A stretch of 64,000 nucleotides of DNA from Pseudomonas sp. MYb118 (GCF_040947875.1 NZ_JBFRXN010000004.1:620001-684000), one strand, 5' to 3'; shown: positions 6,789 to 15,742, numbered from the stretch's first letter. Made by a program: numbers and translations. The notes: a model not told the origin generated them from the letters alone.

Positions 6789-9224
6789 TCAGTACTGCGC
6801 GCGCAGCGACAGGGTCAGGCTGCGCGGATCACCGTAGAAGTTGGTGCCCCAGGAGGCGTCTACCCGATCGTAATACTTGCGATCGAACAGGTTGTTGCCG
6901 GTGAGGGTCGCCGACAGGTTGTCGTTGATCTTGTAGCCGACCTGGGCGGTGGCGATGCCGTAACCACTCTGCTCGAAGCGCACTTCACGCTGGTACCAGG
7001 TCTTGCTGACCACACGCACACCACCGCCGACGCTGAAGTCCTTGAGCGGGCCGTCGGTGAAGTCGTACTTGGTCCACAGGTTGAAGTTGTGCTTGGGCGT
7101 GATGGTGCTGAAGGTGTTGCCCTCGGTCGCTTCCTCGGCCTTGAGCAATTTGGTGCTGGTGAAGGCGTAGCCGGTGACGATGCTCCAGTTGTCGGTGAGG
7201 TTGCCGCTCAACTCGGTTTCCCAGCCCTGGCTGCGGGCCTTGCCCTGCGCCTTGTTGGTGGCGGTGTCGTTGTCGTATTCGGCGCGATTTTCATCGTAGA
7301 TGCGGAACATCGCGATGCTGGCGTTCAAGCGCCCGTCGAAGAACTCGCGCTTGAGACCGACCTCGTACTGCTTGCCTTTGCGCGGGCCGATGGGGGTGTT
7401 GTCATTGCCGATCTCGCTTTGTGGCTTGAACACGCCGGTGTAGCTGGCATAGGCCGACAGTTCCGGGGTCAGTTTGGCGATGGCGGCGCCATAGGGCACG
7501 ACCTTGCGGTTGATGCTGGTATGCACGTTGCTGAAGTTGTCGAAGAAGGCGTTGGCGTTTTTCGCGTCGCTCTCGTACCAGGTCACACGGCTGCCGCCGA
7601 TCAGCTCCAGCCAGTCGGTGACGTTGATTTTGGCGCGGGTGTAGAGGCCGTACTGATCGGACTTGGACCAGTTGCCGTTGACCCGCTCGTAGTCATTTTT
7701 CGGAATGTCGATGCTGTCCGGATCATAGACATTGATCGGGAAGTACTCGCCGCCACCGTACGCGAAGTCCTTGTCCAGATGCTGGTACTCGGCGCCCACG
7801 GTGAATTCATGGGTGCGGCCCAGGGCCTCGAACGGCGTGGTGACGAAACTGTCGGCACCGATGGTCTTGATGTGGGTGTAGTAGTCGTAGGCCACGGCCC
7901 AGCTGTCGCCGGTCGCCGGGTCGACCGCACCGTCGGCCCAGGTGAAGTTGCGCTGCGGGGTTTCGGCGTCACGGTAGGTCAGGGTGGTCTTGAACTGGCC
8001 GCCGTTGTCCAGGGCGTGGTCGAGTTCGGCGAAGGTTTCCCAGACCTTCTCGTTGAGGGTGTTCCATCTGGCATCGACGAAGGTCGAGCGCGGTGCGTCG
8101 AGCAATTTGCCGTCGGCGAAAGCCGGCAGGCCGAACGCCGGCGTCGAGTGGTTCTGCTGGTAGGCGCCGCCCACCGACAGGGTGGTGGCAGGGTCCAGGT
8201 CCAGTTCCAGGCGGCCGTAGACCATCGGGCGTTCATTCTGCGCGGAGTCGACGAACGACTTGTTGTTCTCGTAGGCGGTGATGAAACGCCCACGCAGGGT
8301 GCCCTGGTCGTTCAGCGGGCCGGTGACGTCGACCATCGAACGGTAGTGGTCATAGGAACCGGCGGCGATTTCGCCACCCAGGGCGAAGTTGCCCAGGGCG
8401 CGCTTGCGCACCACGTTGATGGTGCCGCCGGGTTCGCCGGCCCCCTGGTACAGGCCGGACGGGCCGCGCAGCACTTCGACGCGGTCGTACATCGCCAGGT
8501 CGAAACTGGTGCCCAGGTCGCCCTGGCCGGTGGGTTGCGACACGCCATCGACCTGGACCTGATCGACGAGGAAGCCGCGCATGTACACGTCGTTGAGGCT
8601 CGACCCCGAGTTGTAGGTCTTGATCGTGACCCCGGTGACCTGGCGCATGGCGTCCTGCAGGCTGTTCATGTTCTGGTCATCCATGCGCTGGCGCGTGACC
8701 ACCGACACCGACTGCGGGATGTCCTTGAGCTTGATGTTGCCCTTGCCGATGCTGACTTCGTTGGTGGTATAGGAATGAGTGCCTTCGGTGTTCACGCCCA
8801 GGCGCTCGCCGGTGATCGACGTGGCGCCCAGTTGCAGGGCATCGGAGCGGGCGGAACGGACCAGGGTGTAGCTGGCGTCGGCGCGTTGCACCAGTTCCAG
8901 GCCGGTGCCGCGGAGCAGCCGGGTCAGCGCCTCGAGGGGCGAATAGGTGCCGGACAGGCCGGGGCTTTGCAGGCCATCGGTCAGACTGGGGTCGAACGAC
9001 AGGGCAATGTTGCTGCTGGCGGCGAAGCGTGACAGCGATACGCCCAGCGGGCCCGCCGGAATCTGGTAGCTGCGCGCATCGGTACGGGCTGACGCTGGCG
9101 GTTCTGCGGCCCAGGCCAGGGTGCAGGCACCCGAGATCATCAGGCTGAACAGGGCCTGGGAGGCTGTGCGGCGGAGTTTGGGCGTGAGTGCTGGGCTGAG
9201 TCGGGGCGTGCGGTAAACGGGCAT
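6789..9224 (-). CDS. TonB-dependent siderophore receptor with N-terminal signalling domain (FpvA/FoxA type)
   Basis: An 811-residue outer-membrane ferric-siderophore transducer. In order: signal peptide (to about AWAA), secretin/TonB short N-terminal (STN) domain ~50-125 (YQIPAGPLGVSLSRFA...), TonB-box/plug ~150-290 (DIPQSVSVVTRQRM, RGFLVDQVQVDG, LRGPSGLYQGAGEPGG), then the 22-strand barrel ending in an aromatic residue (LSLRAQY). The STN domain signals to the FecR protein encoded upstream, so this is a cell-surface signalling receptor. The start at 9224 puts the signal peptide correctly; the same frame runs open far upstream through fecR but is not coding there. The gene order sigma-fecR-receptor indicates one regulatory module. 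Confidence 0.92.
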   Translation of the reverse strand: MPVYRTPRLSPALTPKLRRTASQALFSLMISGACTLAWAAEPPASARTDARSYQIPAGPLGVSLSRFAASSNIALSFDPSLTDGLQSPGLSGTYSPLEALTRLLRGTGLELVQRADASYTLVRSARSDALQLGATSITGERLGVNTEGTHSYTTNEVSIGKGNIKLKDIPQSVSVVTRQRMDDQNMNSLQDAMRQVTGVTIKTYNSGSSLNDVYMRGFLVDQVQVDGVSQPTGQGDLGTSFDLAMYDRVEVLRGPSGLYQGAGEPGGTINVVRKRALGNFALGGEIAAGSYDHYRSMVDVTGPLNDQGTLRGRFITAYENNKSFVDSAQNERPMVYGRLELDLDPATTLSVGGAYQQNHSTPAFGLPAFADGKLLDAPRSTFVDARWNTLNEKVWETFAELDHALDNGGQFKTTLTYRDAETPQRNFTWADGAVDPATGDSWAVAYDYYTHIKTIGADSFVTTPFEALGRTHEFTVGAEYQHLDKDFAYGGGEYFPINVYDPDSIDIPKNDYERVNGNWSKSDQYGLYTRAKINVTDWLELIGGSRVTWYESDAKNANAFFDNFSNVHTSINRKVVPYGAAIAKLTPELSAYASYTGVFKPQSEIGNDNTPIGPRKGKQYEVGLKREFFDGRLNASIAMFRIYDENRAEYDNDTATNKAQGKARSQGWETELSGNLTDNWSIVTGYAFTSTKLLKAEEATEGNTFSTITPKHNFNLWTKYDFTDGPLKDFSVGGGVRVVSKTWYQREVRFEQSGYGIATAQVGYKINDNLSATLTGNNLFDRKYYDRVDASWGTNFYGDPRSLTLSLRAQY

Positions 9225-9322
9225 CGAGAAGGAATCCTGTCGGTCAGGGATAGGGGGTGTTCTCCCTTGCCAGCCCACCGCGGAAAAAGTATCACCGCGT
9301 GGAAAATATTTTTTCGAGAGGG

Positions 9323-10291
9323 TCACGCCGGGGCAATCGTGACCCAATAACCGCCCAGGTGAGTGGTGACTTTCACCGGGTAGGTCAAGGCCAGCATGCT
9401 CAGTGCGCGGCGAGTGTCGTCCAGCGGGAACGCGCCGGAGATCGGCACCCGGGCGACGGCCGGATCGCAGCGCACGATGCCGTGCCGGTAACGGGCCAGC
9501 TCGGTGGCGAATTCCGCCAGGTTCATCCGGTCGGCCACCAGCATGCCCTGGGTCCAGGTGGTCAGGGAGTTGTCCGCCGGGGTCAGGGGGCCCATTTGCG
9601 TGGCGGAAAACGTGGTCTTCTGTCCGGCGACGATGATCGTCGGCGTTGCCTGTGGGCGGCCTTCCAGCTCGACCCGGACCTGGCCTTCCAGCACGGCCAG
9701 GCGCGTGATGCCGGCGTCTTCGCGAACGCTGAAGCGGGTGCCCAGCGCCTGCATGAGGCCCTGCTGCGTCGACACACGAAACGGTCGTCCGGGCACCTGG
9801 ATGTCCGGGGCCGTCTGCACCAGGATTTCCCCCCGGCGAACCCGGATCAGGCGTTGCAGCGCGCTGTAGTCGACGTCGATCGCGGTGTCGGTATTGAGGG
9901 TCAACTGGCTGCCGTCGACCAGGGTGATCTGGCCACGTGCGCCGATTGCACTCTGGTAGTCGGCGGTCCAGCCCTGGCGTTCGTTCAACTGCCAGCCGGC
10001 CCAACCGGCCGGTGCCAGCGCCAGCAACGCCGCCAGGCGCCCGAGCATGGCCCGGCGTTGCGGGTTGGCGGGGCGATCCAGGGCCGGCATGGCCAGCTCC
10101 GGCGGCAGGCCGCCGAGTTTGCCCAGCAGCATTTCGGCGCGCTGCCATGCGCCTTCGCGTTCGGCGCTGCTGGCCCGCCACTGGTGCCATTGTGCGAGTT
10201 CTTCGGGGCTGGGCGAGCGTTCATTGAGGCGCATCAGCCACTCGGCGGCTTCTTCCAGGGTGGCCGGGCTGATCATCGCAGGCGTTTTCAT
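9323..10291 (-). CDS. FecR-family anti-sigma / sigma regulator
   Basis: A 322-residue inner-membrane signal-transfer protein. The N-terminal cytoplasmic part (EEAAEWLMRLN) is the FecR N-domain that holds the ECF sigma factor. A hydrophobic segment near residues 75-95 (GRLAALLALAPAGWAGW) spans the membrane, and the periplasmic FecR domain (LVDGSQLTLNTDTAIDVDY, GEILVQTA, FRV, LGTRFSV) follows. The short C-terminal domain contacts the receptor STN domain. The start is ATG 10291, which overlaps the sigma-factor stop (ATGA), showing translational coupling. An upstream in-frame start 7 codons earlier would overlap more and is less likely. Confidence 0.9.
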   Translation of the reverse strand: MKTPAMISPATLEEAAEWLMRLNERSPSPEELAQWHQWRASSAEREGAWQRAEMLLGKLGGLPPELAMPALDRPANPQRRAMLGRLAALLALAPAGWAGWQLNERQGWTADYQSAIGARGQITLVDGSQLTLNTDTAIDVDYSALQRLIRVRRGEILVQTAPDIQVPGRPFRVSTQQGLMQALGTRFSVREDAGITRLAVLEGQVRVELEGRPQATPTIIVAGQKTTFSATQMGPLTPADNSLTTWTQGMLVADRMNLAEFATELARYRHGIVRCDPAVARVPISGAFPLDDTRRALSMLALTYPVKVTTHLGGYWVTIAPA

Positions 10292-10800
10292 TCGGTCATC
10301 AACGTCAGGCACTGCAAAAAGGCCTGTTTCATGTAGCGTTTGACGGTAATCAGCGAGACGTCGAGCTTCACCGCGATGTCTTCGTATTTCATCGCGCCGA
10401 TCTGCGACAGCAGGAACGCGCGCTTCACCTGCGGGGGCAGGGCGTCGAGCATGGCATCGACTTCATGCAGGGTTTCCAGGATCAGCCAACGCAACTCCGG
10501 CGACGGGGCGTGCTGCTCGGGCATCTGCGCCAGCGCCGCCAGGTAGGCGCGCTCCAGGGCCTTGCGCTGGTACCAGTTCACCAGGATGCCCTTGGCCACA
10601 CAGGTCAGGTAGGCCCTTGGCTCGGCGATCTCGGGCATTGGCCGGGCGAGGATGCGTATGAACGTATCGTGCATCAGGTCAGCCGCATCCATGCGGTTTC
10701 CCAGCTTGCGCTGCAGCCAGGCGAACAGCCAGCCCTGATGACCGATGTACAGGGCTTCGACACAACGAGCGTTCTGCTGGTGAATTGGAGAGTCGCTCAT
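10288..10800 (-). CDS. ECF sigma factor of the iron-uptake (FecI/FpvI) group
   Basis: A 170-residue extracytoplasmic-function sigma-70 factor. The region 2 core is DAADLMHDTFIRIL and the region 4 helix-turn-helix is MKYEDIAVKLDVSLITVKRYM. It is expected to transcribe the receptor gene behind it once FecR relays siderophore binding. It is the first gene of the sigma-fecR pair. A Fur-like box lies 22 bases before its start, so expression should rise when iron is low. The cognate receptor is separated from fecR by ~100 bases, in line with its own sigma-dependent promoter. Confidence 0.92.
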   Translation of the reverse strand: MSDSPIHQQNARCVEALYIGHQGWLFAWLQRKLGNRMDAADLMHDTFIRILARPMPEIAEPRAYLTCVAKGILVNWYQRKALERAYLAALAQMPEQHAPSPELRWLILETLHEVDAMLDALPPQVKRAFLLSQIGAMKYEDIAVKLDVSLITVKRYMKQAFLQCLTLMTE

Positions 10801-10821
10801 CGCATCAATAATTTCTGCTAG

Positions 10822-10836
10822 TGAGAATTATTAGCA
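10822..10836. promoter_or_regulatory. Predicted Fur box upstream of the ECF sigma gene
   Basis: TGAGAATTATTAGCA matches the 15-base core of the Fur consensus (TGATAATCATTATCA) at 12-13 positions within an AT-rich stretch. It lies 22 bases upstream of the minus-strand sigma start, where bound Fur-Fe2+ would block the promoter. Confidence 0.65.
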
Positions 10837-10889
10837 ATTGTAATGAGCGACATCGAGGACGGCAAGACCGAGCGCCTCACCGTTTTGGC

Positions 10890-11039
10890 CTAGTTGCCGT
10901 CGGCGACCTTGCGTTCGATGGCGTCGGTCTTGCGTTTGAGCGCTTCGGCTTCTTCTTCCTTGGTGCGGGGGGAAGTCGGCGTGATGATTTTATCGACGGC
11001 GTCGGGTTTGTCGTCGGTGTCGCGGTCTTGAGTGTTCAT
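10890..11039 (-). CDS. Small charged cytoplasmic protein, 49 residues
   Basis: This short frame runs from ATG 11039 to TAG 10890 and has a near-ideal ribosome site (CGGAGG, 8 bases from the ATG). The product starts MNTQDRDTDDKPDAVD and continues into an acidic/basic helix (KEEEAEALKRKTDAIERKV), so it is highly charged, without signal peptide, membrane segment or cysteine. The codon pattern is that of a real gene, with G/C mostly at third positions. No family is recognised. It lies between the divergent Fur-box region and the amidase, in the same direction as both neighbours. Confidence 0.7.
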   Translation of the reverse strand: MNTQDRDTDDKPDAVDKIITPTSPRTKEEEAEALKRKTDAIERKVADGN

Positions 11040-11109
11040 GGCTCGTACCTCCGTTGGCGTCACACATTGGATGTGCTGGCCAACGGCGAGTTCGAGATTT
11101 TTTCGAGGC

Positions 11110-12810
11110 TTACAGCGGCGGGGTACGTGGCGGGATCATCCGCAGGTTGCCGGTGGATTCGAAGGCCGAAGCGAAACGCAGCAGCGCCGAATCGTCATAG
11201 GCACGCCCGGCGAAGGTCAACCCGACCGGCATGCCGATGTCGGCCATGACGCCCATGGGTACGGTGACCGTTGGCACTCCCAGGTGACGGATGGCCAGGT
11301 TGCCGTTGGCGACCCAGATGCCGTTGCTCCAGGCGATGTCGGCGGCGGCCTCGTCGATGTCGGCGTTGGCCGGGGCGACATCGGCCACGGTCGGGAACAG
11401 CACCGCGTCGAGGCCCAGACGGTCCATCCAGTCTTCAAGGTCGATGCGCCGGGTCTGTTCCAGGCCGCGCAGGCCGTCGGCCACGGTGCTGATCTGGTCC
11501 CACGGTGTGATGCCGCGCTCGGCCATGCGCACGTACTCGTCCATGCCCGCCACCAGGTCGCCTTCGCGGTTGGGCAGGGTGCCGGGGTCGTGGGGGAAGA
11601 TCAGCGGGCCGTCGACGTCCACCAGCCGGTTGAGTTTCGGGTCGTCGTTGGCGCGCAGGAAATCGTCGAAGGCCCAGGCCGTCAGGTCCCACAACTCATG
11701 ATGCAGGAACTCCTTGGACACCAAGCCACGGGTGAACACCGTCGGTGCACCCGGACGGTCGCCCTCGCAATTGGACACCAGCGGGAAATCCACTTCGACC
11801 ACTTCGGCGCCGGCCGCTTCCAGGGTCTTGCGGGCTGCTTGCCACAGCGCCATCACCGAAGGGCGGGTGTCGATGCGCTGCCCGGTCGGCCCGCCGATGC
11901 CCGGTGCTTCGCTGGTGCCGGCCTCGGGGTCGGCGTTGATGAACATGCGCGGCACGCCCAGGCGCTTGCCGGCCAGTGCGTCGGCCTTCACCGCCAGTTC
12001 GGCGTAGGATTCCGGGCGCACCGAGGCGACGCTCGGGATCGGCACCCAGGTTTGCAGGCGCCACAGGTCGCCACGGGTGTCGGGGTCTTCGGCCACGACG
12101 ACGTCGAGGACTTCGAGCAGGTCGGCCATGGTCCGCGCGTAGGGCACCACCACGTCCATGGTCGGCGTCAACGGCCAGTTGCCGCGGACCGAGATCACCC
12201 CGCGTGAAGGGGTGTAGGCACACAGGCCGTTGTTGGACGCCGGGCCGCGACCGCTCGACCAGGTTTCCTCGGCCAGGCCGAACGCGGCGAAACTGGCGGC
12301 GGTGGCGGTGCCGGCGCCGTTGGACGAACCGGAAGCGAAGGGGGCGGTCAGGTAGCCGGCGTTATACGGGCTTTCCGCGCGACCATAGACCCCGCGTTGC
12401 ATGCCGCCGTTGGCCATGGGCGGCATGTTGGTCTTGCCCAGGCAGATCGCCCCGGCAGCGCGCAGCCGTTCGATGGTGAACGCGTCACGATAGGCCACCA
12501 GGTTGGCGAAGGCCGGACTGCCGGAAGCCGCGGTCAGTCCCTTGACCAGGTAGCTGTCCTTGGCCGTGTAGGGAATGCCGTCGAGCGGGCCCAGCGTCTG
12601 GCCTTTTGCCCGGCGGTCATCGGAGGCTTTCGCTTCGTTGATGGCCTCGGGGTTACGCACCACGACCGCGTTGAGGGCCGTGGGGGTGTCGGCGCCGTCG
12701 TAGGCGTCCACACGGGCGAGATAGGCCTCGACCAGTTCAACCGCCGTGGTCTGGCCGGACTCGAGCGCCGCACGCAACTGGGCAATGGAAACCTCGGTGA
12801 CCTCGATCAT
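11110..12810 (-). CDS. Amidase (amidase-signature family)
   Basis: A 566-residue Ser-cisSer-Lys amidohydrolase. The catalytic Lys lies in YTAKD near residue 85, and the signature Ser/Gly-rich loop appears as ASGSSNGAGTATAASFAAFGL. In many relatives this loop reads GGSSGGSAAAVAAG, so this belongs to a divergent sub-branch also found in fungi and pseudomonads. The substrate is unknown (small amides, nitrile-derived amides or peptide amides are possible). The start is ATG 12810, with GGCGGTAGC upstream; a longer frame to 12921 has no supporting ribosome site. It is transcribed alone. The C-terminal half contains the usual VPMGV...PVGLTFAGRAYDD segment. Confidence 0.85.
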   Translation of the reverse strand: MIEVTEVSIAQLRAALESGQTTAVELVEAYLARVDAYDGADTPTALNAVVVRNPEAINEAKASDDRRAKGQTLGPLDGIPYTAKDSYLVKGLTAASGSPAFANLVAYRDAFTIERLRAAGAICLGKTNMPPMANGGMQRGVYGRAESPYNAGYLTAPFASGSSNGAGTATAASFAAFGLAEETWSSGRGPASNNGLCAYTPSRGVISVRGNWPLTPTMDVVVPYARTMADLLEVLDVVVAEDPDTRGDLWRLQTWVPIPSVASVRPESYAELAVKADALAGKRLGVPRMFINADPEAGTSEAPGIGGPTGQRIDTRPSVMALWQAARKTLEAAGAEVVEVDFPLVSNCEGDRPGAPTVFTRGLVSKEFLHHELWDLTAWAFDDFLRANDDPKLNRLVDVDGPLIFPHDPGTLPNREGDLVAGMDEYVRMAERGITPWDQISTVADGLRGLEQTRRIDLEDWMDRLGLDAVLFPTVADVAPANADIDEAAADIAWSNGIWVANGNLAIRHLGVPTVTVPMGVMADIGMPVGLTFAGRAYDDSALLRFASAFESTGNLRMIPPRTPPL

Positions 12811-12986
12811 GTTGCTACCGCCGTTATCGAATAATGAGTGGGGAATGCGCGGCATGGTAAGCCGAATAAGGAGGCGCTGCCAGATGGTGGCGCAGGGTTC
12901 GGCCCGATACCCATCGGCCATCTCCTGCGTTAAGGTGTGCGCCGCCCGAGAGATGGATCCCGGGCGTTTTTATATGGAGTAACACA

Positions 12987-13322
12987 GTGAATTACCTCAG
13001 CAAAGTGCTTGCCGTTTCCCTGGTCGGCGTGGTTCTGGCCGGTTGCAGCGGCGCACCGATGAAGACCCAGCAATACGACGCCAGCCAATACACCGTGGTG
13101 GGCCACAGCGAAGCCAGCGCCACCGGCCTGATGCTCTTCGGTTTCATCCCGATCCGCCAGAACAGCCGTTTCGTACGCGCCCAGGACGCGGCCATCCAGG
13201 CCAAGGGCGGCGACGCCTTGATCAACACCCAGGTGCAGGAACGCTGGTTCTGGGCCTGGGTCCTGAACGGCTACACCACCACCGTATCGGGTGATGTGAT
13301 CAAGCTGAAAAACGCCCAGTAA
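12987..13322 (+). CDS. Small lipoprotein with TRL-like features
   Basis: A 111-residue precursor with a type II signal peptide and lipobox LAGC (Cys19 lipidated), so it is membrane anchored facing the periplasm. The mature part has a GFIPI strand, an AIQAKGGDAL helix and a YTTTVSGDVIKL end, resembling the TRL/YhfL-like family of small lipoproteins. No enzymatic function is known. Translation starts at GTG 12987 with GGAG 7 bases upstream. A strong bidirectional terminator follows at 13377. Confidence 0.75.
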   Translation: MNYLSKVLAVSLVGVVLAGCSGAPMKTQQYDASQYTVVGHSEASATGLMLFGFIPIRQNSRFVRAQDAAIQAKGGDALINTQVQERWFWAWVLNGYTTTVSGDVIKLKNAQ

Positions 13323-13376
13323 GCGCAGTGGCTCGCCGCATGGCGAGCGCGCTCGAGCGTTGATCCACCAAGACGA

Positions 13377-13411
13377 AAAAGCCCCGCAGGCTGATGTTTG
13401 CGGGGCTTTTT
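13377..13411. terminator. Rho-independent terminator (bidirectional)
   Basis: AAAAAGCCCCGC, a 12-base loop, then GCGGGGCTTTTT: a GC stem flanked by A- and T-runs, so it can work on both strands. It ends the lipoprotein transcript. The rest of the 310-base gap to 13632 shows no gene or repeat that I can support. Confidence 0.85.
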
Positions 13412-13632
13412 CGTTTGAGTATCCGCGTTATTTCCCGCACCGGATTGGGACGGTTCATCGGGGTATCGAGGATCGGGCTGATTTTCACGGCGCGAGGAAA
13501 GGTTTGAAATGCACAACGAGGCTCGATGCCGGTTTTTCAGCCGTCCATCACCCTGAAGTTGACCCTGATAAAGCTGTTCAACCACACTGTTTGAGGTAGC
13601 GCCCATGTAGCTACGTATTATGAGGTTATTCC

Positions 13633-13923
13633 ATGAATGCAATGCTGAAAACCACGGACGTGCGTTGCCGTATAGATGAAGACTTGAAGGCACGTGCTAC
13701 TGAAGTATTGAACGCTTGCGGCTTGAGCATCAGTGATGCGCTGCGTCTTTTTCTTCGTCAGGTCGTCGTGACCCAGGGGCTCCCATTCGAGGTGCGCGCC
13801 CCTTCGCAGAAAACCGCGCGTGCCATGCAGCAAGCTCGAGAGATTCGTCAGCGGTTCGATTCGATCGACGACATGTTGAGGGATGCTGATGGCGAAACCG
13901 GAAAGGAAGCCAAAACGCGCTGA
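13633..13923 (+). CDS. RelB/DinJ-family antitoxin (toxin partner broken)
   Basis: A 96-residue type II antitoxin. The ribbon-helix-helix DNA-binding segment is typical of RelB/DinJ: VRCRIDEDLKARATEVLNACGLSISDALRLFLRQVV, followed by the GLPFEVRAPS link and a charged C-terminal helix that would wrap a YafQ/RelE toxin. The ATG at 13633 is preceded by a GAGG site. Normally the toxin gene overlaps or follows within a few bases; here only a 20-codon start remains before a REPIN (next entry). The antitoxin is therefore an orphan and could still autorepress or bind other toxins. Confidence 0.85.
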   Translation: MNAMLKTTDVRCRIDEDLKARATEVLNACGLSISDALRLFLRQVVVTQGLPFEVRAPSQKTARAMQQAREIRQRFDSIDDMLRDADGETGKEAKTR

Positions 13924-13951
13924 GCTACCCAGGCAGTGTGTGCACCTGTAG
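13889..13951 (+). pseudogene. Remnant of a YafQ/RelE-type toxin gene, truncated at a REPIN
   Basis: A frame starting at ATG 13889 overlaps the antitoxin end by 35 bases, the arrangement of DinJ-YafQ operons. It encodes MAKPERKPKRAELPRQ and then ends at a TAG that is part of the REP sequence (CTGTAG). The basic start resembles the N-terminus of Pseudomonas YafQ-family toxins, which then continue for about 80 more residues. The remainder is absent; two REPINs occupy the site and the next gene is unrelated. Basis: the frame and REP junction are seen; the toxin identity is inferred from position and the short N-terminal pattern. Confidence 0.6.
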
Positions 13952-14048
13952 GAGCGAGCATGCTCGCGAAAAAATGCCCGGACAACGCGGGCATTCAGAT
14001 AGCCCGCGTCATCGTTTACGACCATCGCGAGCGTGCTCGCTCCTACAG
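13946..14048. repeat. REPIN copy 1 of a tandem pair
   Basis: The inverted REPs CTGTAGGAGCGAGCATGCTCGCGA and TCGCGAGCGTGCTCGCTCCTACAG enclose a spacer that itself contains the inverted pair GCCCG(...)CGGGC. Its first REP begins inside the truncated toxin frame. Confidence 0.9.
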
Positions 14049-14062
14049 GTGATGTGGGGCTT

Positions 14063-14166
14063 CTGTAGGAGCGAGCATGCTCGCGAAAAAAATGCCCGGG
14101 CAACGCGGGCAGTCAGGTAGCCCGCGTCATCGTTCACGACCATCGCGAGCAAGCTCGCTCCTACAG
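14063..14166. repeat. REPIN copy 2 of a tandem pair
   Basis: Nearly identical to copy 1, with the same AAAAAATGCCCGG...AACGCGGGCA...AGGTAGCCCGCGTCATCGTT spacer pattern, in the same orientation 14 bases later. This points to tandem duplication or repeated insertion at one target. Confidence 0.9.
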
Positions 14167-14179
14167 ATGCAGTCGTTGA

Positions 14180-15742
14180 TCAAACCCCCGCCTGCTTGTT
14201 CAACGCCGCCTCGGCTGCGGCGATTTCGCTCTGGCGTTTGACGATCAGGTCACCCGTCGGCGGCCCCTGGAAGCGTCGGGCTTCGAAGCCGAACCAGACG
14301 ATGGCGGTCAGCACCAGAAAGCCGATGGTGATGTACAGCGCCCAGTCGTTGGGTGGCTGGATGCCGATGACGAAGATCACCACCATCGACACGATCGACA
14401 GCAGGGAAAACAGCGTGTACAACCCGCGCCCCATGTTCCACGGGCCCATGGTCGGCCACTTCGCGGTGCCGTAGGCGAACAGGCCCAGCACGATGGGGAT
14501 GATGAACGAGAAGAACAGGAAGATCACCGTGCACGAGACCACGATGGTGTAGACCGGTGTCTCGCCGATGGAGATCACCGACGAACCCCAGTCGAACAGC
14601 ACCGCCAGGGTCGCACCGGTCCAGATCGCCGCCACCGGGCTGCGGAAGGTCGGGGATACCGAGGCCAGCGCCTTCGAGCAGGGCAGGCCGCCATCGCGGG
14701 AAAAGGCGAAGATCATTCGCGACACCGAGGTCACCGTCGCCAGCCCGCAAAGAAACTGAGAAACGAAAATCGCCACGTACAGCGCGAACTTCACACTGGG
14801 ATTGACCTGGGCGTCCATGGCCCAGAAAAACACGTTCCAGCCCTGTTTCGCCGCGTCGTCCATGTTCGGCAGCATCAATACGAACGAGCTGAGCATCACC
14901 CAGCCGAACAGCAGCGACCAGATCACCGACATCACCATGCCCTTGGGCACCGACATCGCGGCGTTGCGGGTCTCTTCCGAGGTATGCGCCGAGGCGTCGT
15001 AGCCGGTGATGGTGTAGATCGGCAGCAGCAGGCCGAGCATGAACACCCAGCTGTTCGACACTTCTGGCCAGACACCACCGCCCGCTGCGCCGGAGTAGTT
15101 GCCGAAGGTCCACAGCCGCACAAACTCATAACTGGGCGCCGAGATCAGGCAGACGATGGTCAGCGTCAGGGCCGTGGCGAAAATCAGGTAGCCGGAGAAG
15201 TCGGTGAGTTTGGCGGTCAGGCCGATCCCCAAGTGGTTGCACAACGCCTGGATGCCGGTGAGGATCGCCAGGAAAATCACCCTGACCGTGGTCGTGTCTT
15301 CCATGCCGAGGGCAGGGCCGAACGCACCGAAAAAGAAGTAGTAGGTGCCGACGTTGATCGCCCCGAGTACGGTAACCAGCCCCAGCAGATTGAACCAGGC
15401 CGTCAACCAGCCGGTGAAGCGATTCCCGAGGATCGAGCCCCAGTGATACAACCCGCCAGCGGTGGGGTAGGCCGAGGAAATCTGCGCCATCGCCAGGGCG
15501 AACACCCCGGAAATCAGGCAGCCAATCGGCCAGCCGATGCCGATCGAGGCACCGCCCGCGCCCGAGGTGCCCTGGGCCAGTGAGTTGATGCCACCGGAGA
15601 GGATGCAGATGATCGAGAAGGAAATGGCGAAGTTGGAGAAAACCCCCATTCGCCGTGAGAGTTGCTGGGCGTAGCCCATGCTGTGCAGTGCCTTGACGTC
15701 CTCGTCATGAGTGTCGGCGCCTGGCTGGCTTGCTGGGTTCAT
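14180..15742 (-). CDS. Amino acid/amine permease (APC superfamily)
   Basis: A 520-residue inner-membrane permease of the amino acid-choline transporter type with about 12 hydrophobic segments. The N-terminal consensus FSNFAISFSIICILSGGINSLAQG and the HTSEETRNAAMSVPKGMV loop are typical of APC transporters for GABA, choline-like amines or polyamines. Alongside the dehydrogenases and the glutamine-synthetase-like ligase upstream, it probably imports the amine that this cluster degrades. It is the last gene of the cluster, 105 bases after the alcohol dehydrogenase, on the same strand. Confidence 0.88.
   Translation of the reverse strand: MNPASQPGADTHDEDVKALHSMGYAQQLSRRMGVFSNFAISFSIICILSGGINSLAQGTSGAGGASIGIGWPIGCLISGVFALAMAQISSAYPTAGGLYHWGSILGNRFTGWLTAWFNLLGLVTVLGAINVGTYYFFFGAFGPALGMEDTTTVRVIFLAILTGIQALCNHLGIGLTAKLTDFSGYLIFATALTLTIVCLISAPSYEFVRLWTFGNYSGAAGGGVWPEVSNSWVFMLGLLLPIYTITGYDASAHTSEETRNAAMSVPKGMVMSVIWSLLFGWVMLSSFVLMLPNMDDAAKQGWNVFFWAMDAQVNPSVKFALYVAIFVSQFLCGLATVTSVSRMIFAFSRDGGLPCSKALASVSPTFRSPVAAIWTGATLAVLFDWGSSVISIGETPVYTIVVSCTVIFLFFSFIIPIVLGLFAYGTAKWPTMGPWNMGRGLYTLFSLLSIVSMVVIFVIGIQPPNDWALYITIGFLVLTAIVWFGFEARRFQGPPTGDLIVKRQSEIAAAEAALNKQAGV

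Noticed and set aside
7089..9032. 647-codon plus-strand frame opposite the TonB receptor
   Set aside because: Shadow of the receptor; strongly Val/Gly/Ala-biased with no ribosome site.
13360..13599. 79-codon frame after the lipoprotein
   Set aside because: It runs through the terminator hairpin, has no ribosome site and resembles no protein.
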